DNA of 10,143 nt from Thermoprotei archaeon (lineage in GTDB: Archaea; Thermoproteota; Thermoprotei_A; Sulfolobales; Desulfurococcaceae), in NCBI GenBank assembly GCA_003661825.1, contig QMWW01000028.1, positions 1 through 10,143 on the forward strand. The letters are read 5' to 3'. A program made the position numbers and the translations under genes. Under the pieces are notes generated by a model. The model had not been told where the DNA came from, did not search any database, and worked only from the letters and a program-made list of their open reading frames with translations. Within the stretch, counting starts at the first letter, position 1. Each line of letters begins with the position of its first letter. Positions 7,092 through 10,143 of the stretch are shown piece by piece.

Positions 7092-9568
7092 TAGTACTCG
7101 GTGTTAGGCTTAAGAATATACGTAGCTATAGAGACGAAGTCATAGTGTTTCCGCGTAAAGGGATAACGGCTATATACGGAGACATCGGTACTGGTAAGAC
7201 TACTATTCTAACCAGTATAAGCTATGCTCTCTTCGGTCAGCAAAGCAGAACCAGTAACCCCATTGAGAGATACGCGTATCCACGCGCTGAGGATCTTCTA
7301 CGTAGAGGTGCTAGACAGGGATCCGTGAAAGTCCTGATCATGCATAAGGGCAAGCTAGTGGTTGTTGAGAGAGGAATAGCTAGAGAAGGAGAGCGCTTTA
7401 GAGATACTGGAGGGATTCTAGCTGTATATGAGAGCGTAGGAGACGAGTGGGTTCTTAAGCACTACAGATCCTATAGCGCTACAGAGCTTAGAAGCAAGGT
7501 TTTAGAAGTACTTGGGATTTCGGAGCTTATGAAGGGCGGCTTAAAGCCGCTAGTATTTGCTAATGCCATATACGTACCGCAGTTCAATATACCCGAGGTA
7601 ATGAATCTTGCTAAAGAGGACCGCGATCGATTGATAAACACTGCGTTAGGCATAGAGAAGTACACTAATATCAAGAAAAATATCGAGGAGATAGCTGGTG
7701 GTAGGACGACTATTATCGGTAGTAGGATACTAGAGCTAGAATCCATCGAGAAACAGCTTAGACACAAGCTCGAAAAAGTGGACATCAGTGAGCTCGAGAG
7801 ACTTCTTCAGAGCTTAGAGGAGAAAAAGGCTTCTCTTAGAGAAAAGCTTAGCCAGGTAAGTACTCGGCTTGAAGAAGTCAGATCCGAGATCAGAGAGCTC
7901 GAAGAAAAGCTAAACCGCCTCATGAGTATCCATGGAAAACTTGCTAGTGAGAGAAATGTTCTCGAAAAAATGAAGCGTGAGCTGAGCGAGAAAGAGAGGG
8001 ACTTAGAGAAATACCTCAGCGAGCTAGGTGTGAGTAGCATTAGTGAACTAGATTCTCTACAGGAAAAGCTCGTAAGTGTCAAGAGAGAGCTCGAAGTAGT
8101 GGTAAATAAGCTAAGGGAGAGGGTTAAGTCCCTCGAAACCAGAAAAGACGAGCTAGTAAGCAGTAGGGAGAAACTCGAAGAACAAGAGCAGCTGCTCCTA
8201 AGCAAGAAAGGAGAACTAGTAGGCACTATTAATCAGGTGAAGAAGCTCCTCAGCAGCAAAGAGAAAGAGTTTGAAGAAGTTAAAGCCTTAGTTAAGAAGG
8301 GCGTATGCCCGGTATGTAGGCAGAAAATCCATCCAAGCCACGTCGAAAAACTGGAAAACGCTATTAAAAGAGAGATAGCTAGTATATCGGCCGAGATAAA
8401 GTCTCTTGAGGAAAACCTGGATAGTATAGAGTCCGAACTAGAGGGTATTGTAGGAGAAAAGAAAGCCATTGATAGAGAGCTTAAGAGCATCGATAGCGAG
8501 CTGAGAGCTACCAGAGAGGAAATAGACAGAAAGCTAAGTGCTTTAAACGATATCCTCGAGAAGTCTTCGCGCATAGATCGCATCAAAGAGCTGTTAAGCG
8601 ATATAGGTTCTTTGAGAAGCGAGATCTCTGTAAAAGAGCGGATAGCTAGAGAGCTGGAGGCTGTCGAGAAGGAGATCAGGGAAGTCGAGGAGAAAATGAA
8701 AGATACTAGAAAGAAAGAATCGGATCTTCTCGAAGAGCTGATCAATTTAGAGAAAAGCATTGCTGGAGTAGATGCAGAGATCAGGAGTACTCGCGACAAG
8801 ATCAGGGAAGCTAGGGAGATGCGGGAAGAGCTTAACAGGGTTACTAGAGAGAAGAAAAAGTATGAAGCCATTAGAGATTTTCTTAGAAAGACATTTATAG
8901 ACATAATAGATCAGGTTGAAGCATTTGTACGTGCAGCAGTATACGAGTCCTTTAGAGAGATATTCATAAACTATTTCAACAGACTCATGGAGGACCACGA
9001 GGTATTACTAGTCGATCTAGATAAGGACTTTACGCCGCGTATATATGTACGCATTAACAATTCTCTACACGAGATCCCCCAACCTAGTGGCGGCCAGCTA
9101 ATTAGTGTAAGCTTAGCGTACAGGTTAGCGCTAAATACTGTTATTAGGAGAATGAATAGAGAGCTTAGAGATAGCTCTCTAATACTCGATGAACCTACAG
9201 AAGGATTTAGCCCTGAGAGAGTCGAGAAGCTAAGAAGGCTTTTGAGGGAAATAGGCGGTAGAGATGCGAAACAGATAGTTGTTGTTACGCACGATCGAAA
9301 TTTAATGGAAATCGGTGATTGTAGGATTAAGCTATCCATAGATCCTTCCAGAATGGAAACTAGGATAGAGTACGAGGCATGTAGTGAAGAAGAGATATCT
9401 TTCGATGAGTACCGTAGATTCGTCGAGCTCTTGTTGAGGGAGAAGATCAAGATCGGCATGGTTCAGGAGAAAGTAGAAGTTAGAGAGAAGTTTGAGCCTA
9501 GAGTGGAGAGAGTAAGCGGGGAGAGAGCTAGGAGGTCTAAGAGGTCGCTCCTCGACTATATAGGCTAA
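7088..9568 (+). CDS. rad50: Rad50 ATPase (SMC-like, DNA double-strand break repair)
   Basis: The 826-residue protein has split ABC-ATPase halves around a long antiparallel coiled coil. The N-terminal half reads MIVLGVRLKNIRSY, then Walker A GDIGTGKTT (Gly31, Lys37), and the Q-loop VPQFN (Gln165). Heptad-rich Glu/Lys/Leu/Ser arms run about 200-400 and 415-590. The zinc hook at the tip is CPVC (Cys407, Cys410), where two Rad50 proteins join through one Zn2+. The C-terminal half has a PSGGQ signature (666-670) in place of LSGGQ, Walker B SLILDEP (Asp701, Glu702), and the H-loop VVVTHD (His735). With Mre11 it tethers and opens DNA ends in an ATP-dependent way. After the ATPase domain there is a ~65-residue charged tail ending SLLDYIG. 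The gene is last in the operon, overlaps herA by GTGA, and ends 29 bp from a convergent gene. Confidence 0.96.
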   Translation: MIVLGVRLKNIRSYRDEVIVFPRKGITAIYGDIGTGKTTILTSISYALFGQQSRTSNPIERYAYPRAEDLLRRGARQGSVKVLIMHKGKLVVVERGIAREGERFRDTGGILAVYESVGDEWVLKHYRSYSATELRSKVLEVLGISELMKGGLKPLVFANAIYVPQFNIPEVMNLAKEDRDRLINTALGIEKYTNIKKNIEEIAGGRTTIIGSRILELESIEKQLRHKLEKVDISELERLLQSLEEKKASLREKLSQVSTRLEEVRSEIRELEEKLNRLMSIHGKLASERNVLEKMKRELSEKERDLEKYLSELGVSSISELDSLQEKLVSVKRELEVVVNKLRERVKSLETRKDELVSSREKLEEQEQLLLSKKGELVGTINQVKKLLSSKEKEFEEVKALVKKGVCPVCRQKIHPSHVEKLENAIKREIASISAEIKSLEENLDSIESELEGIVGEKKAIDRELKSIDSELRATREEIDRKLSALNDILEKSSRIDRIKELLSDIGSLRSEISVKERIARELEAVEKEIREVEEKMKDTRKKESDLLEELINLEKSIAGVDAEIRSTRDKIREAREMREELNRVTREKKKYEAIRDFLRKTFIDIIDQVEAFVRAAVYESFREIFINYFNRLMEDHEVLLVDLDKDFTPRIYVRINNSLHEIPQPSGGQLISVSLAYRLALNTVIRRMNRELRDSSLILDEPTEGFSPERVEKLRRLLREIGGRDAKQIVVVTHDRNLMEIGDCRIKLSIDPSRMETRIEYEACSEEEISFDEYRRFVELLLREKIKIGMVQEKVEVREKFEPRVERVSGERARRSKRSLLDYIG

Positions 9569-9597
9569 GACCAGGATCCTACGTAGCTTATATCGGT

Positions 9598-10068
9598 CTA
9601 GTTATTTTCTCCTAAACTAGTTTCCAGAGTAGGGGTATGTGTTAATGGTTTAAGCCTGTACATATTCCTATTGATTTCCTCGACTACGAGCTCAGCATAT
9701 ACTGGGGTATATGGTGTGTATGTAAAGGCTATTATGCGGTTGAACCTGCCTAGATCCATTAGCTCTAGGTACATGTGGTCGCTGAGCTCTTTTAGAACAA
9801 CTATAATGGTTAGATCACTAGGGTTTAGATCTCTTAAGGCATTCAGAGGATCTGCAACTCTCAGTACATGTACGAACTCTTTTCCATACAAGCGTAGGTT
9901 GACGCTATGCGAGTACACAATATACACTCTTCCACTACTTGTCTCTGCAAGATACTCTGCAAGAGCATTTAGTAGAAGATCATCGCCTTTAACCTCGATC
10001 ACTCCACGTTTAGGGATATTTCCTCTTACCTTCAGAGCTGATCCGTGGAATAGTTCCTCTCTATTCAT
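9598..10068 (-). CDS. Protein of unknown function, possible RecA-like fold without P-loop
   Basis: I do not recognise this 156-residue protein. It has no signal peptide, membrane segment or cysteines. Hydrophobic strands alternate with helices: GVIEVKG (about 22-28), a helix LLLNALAEYLAE, VYIVYSH (about 48-54), FVHVLRV, a helix, LTIIVVL (about 85-91), a helix, RIIAFTYTPYTP (about 110-121) and LVVEEINRNMYRLKPL. This order resembles the core of RecA/RadA-type ATPases, with GDDLLLN where the GxxGxGKT loop would sit; that is my inference, not a family match. It reads as real coding DNA: hydrophobic strand spacing is regular, a TATA box lies 28 bp upstream of ATG 10066-10068, and the frame is convergent with rad50. 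No ribosome binding site is seen, which fits leaderless translation. The antisense frame over the same stretch is Ser/Arg-rich and less protein-like. Confidence 0.72.
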   Translation of the reverse strand: MNREELFHGSALKVRGNIPKRGVIEVKGDDLLLNALAEYLAETSSGRVYIVYSHSVNLRLYGKEFVHVLRVADPLNALRDLNPSDLTIIVVLKELSDHMYLELMDLGRFNRIIAFTYTPYTPVYAELVVEEINRNMYRLKPLTHTPTLETSLGENN

Positions 10069-10078
10069 GGTTCCACGG
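10043..10078. repeat. 8-bp inverted repeat spanning the start of the unknown gene
   Basis: CCGTGGAA (10043-10050) and TTCCACGG (10071-10078) are perfect reverse complements separated by 20 bp. The start codon (10066-10068, minus strand) and the inferred transcription start lie inside or at the edge of the repeat. It could be an operator, an RNA hairpin hiding the start if transcription begins further upstream, or chance. Confidence 0.6.
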
Positions 10079-10091
10079 CGTTGATGGCAGG

Positions 10092-10100
10092 ATATTTAAA
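10092..10100 (-). promoter_or_regulatory. TATA box of the unknown minus-strand gene
   Basis: Read on the minus strand the box is TTTAAATAT, centred at 10096. That is 28 bp before the A of the ATG, so transcription should begin at or next to the start codon, giving a leaderless mRNA. The element is nearly symmetric, so its direction is not certain from sequence alone. Confidence 0.5.
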
Positions 10101-10111
10101 GAGGGGGTTGC

Positions 10112-10123
10112 CGAAACTTTTAC
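10112..10123 (+). promoter_or_regulatory. Possible BRE/TATA for a rightward gene outside the window
   Basis: CGAAACTTTTAC resembles an archaeal BRE (purine-AAA) followed by a weak TATA box. Transcription would start at about the right edge of the window, so no product can be named. Together with the minus-strand TATA box it would make this a divergent promoter region. Confidence 0.25.
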
Positions 10124-10143
10124 TCTACACTACCGCTGGTATA

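Noticed and set aside
7471..9459. Several long minus-strand open frames opposite rad50.
   Set aside because: They are Ser/Leu/Phe-rich with no strand-helix pattern or motifs. They arise from the Glu/Lys/Leu/Arg-rich coiled-coil codons of rad50 read in antisense, and have no promoters.
9568..9599. AGACC/GGTCT pair with palindromes AGGATCCT and CTACGTAG inside, as a bidirectional terminator between convergent genes.
   Set aside because: The arms are only 5 bp with a 22-base loop, and there is no T-run directly after on either strand. The short palindromes are expected by chance.
9671..10084. Plus-strand 137-codon open frame opposite the unknown minus-strand gene.
   Set aside because: Its translation is Ser/Arg/Thr-rich without regular hydrophobic strands, and it has no promoter just upstream. 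The minus-strand frame has a well-placed TATA box and a globular pattern.
10101..10143. Start of an RNA gene at the right edge.
   Set aside because: No tRNA arm pattern or rRNA sequence is recognisable in the few bases present.

Overview
The window looks like chromosomal DNA of a thermophilic archaeon, most likely a crenarchaeon (Thermoproteota, in or near the Desulfurococcales). The reasons are: an Mre11/Rad50/HerA/NurA gene set, which is characteristic of thermophilic archaea; heavy use of AGA/AGG, ATA and CTA codons; frequent GTG and TTG starts; G-rich GGTG-type ribosome binding sites; and archaeal TATA boxes about 26 bp upstream of inferred transcription starts. I cannot name the species.

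Layout. Positions 1-1049 hold the end of an NAD-biosynthesis block: the 3' end of nadC (quinolinate phosphoribosyltransferase), overlapping by GTGA with nadX (L-aspartate dehydrogenase). A short gap with a TATA-like box leads to threonine synthase (about 1127-2402), whose 5' end carries a frame interruption that separates the plausible start from a degenerate N-terminal zinc ribbon. A hairpin followed by six Ts (2414-2450) probably ends that transcript. A TATA box at 2454-2462 then starts a tight four-gene DNA-end-resection operon: mre11, nurA, herA, rad50 (2502-9568). The genes overlap by 1 or 4 bp or are 7 bp apart. A convergent gene of unknown function (9598-10068, minus strand) closes the window; it has its own promoter and looks leaderless. 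The last ~40 bases may hold a promoter for a rightward gene beyond the edge.

How the genes work together. NadX, with NadA (not in the window), makes quinolinate from aspartate, and NadC converts it to nicotinate mononucleotide. Threonine synthase performs the last step of threonine synthesis, another aspartate-derived pathway. Mre11-Rad50 recognises and opens DNA double-strand ends. The HerA hexameric translocase with the NurA nuclease then resects them to give 3' single strands for RadA recombinase. The minus-strand protein has no recognisable function; its predicted alternation of strands and helices could be a RecA-like fold without a P-loop, which is only a suggestion.

This is mostly an ordinary core-genome region, with no mobile element, CRISPR array or RNA gene seen. 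The points most worth a second look are the broken or recoded start of threonine synthase, motif departures in NurA, Mre11 and HerA, a PCNA-binding-like tail on Rad50, the unknown gene with an inverted repeat across its start, and an excess of CTAG.
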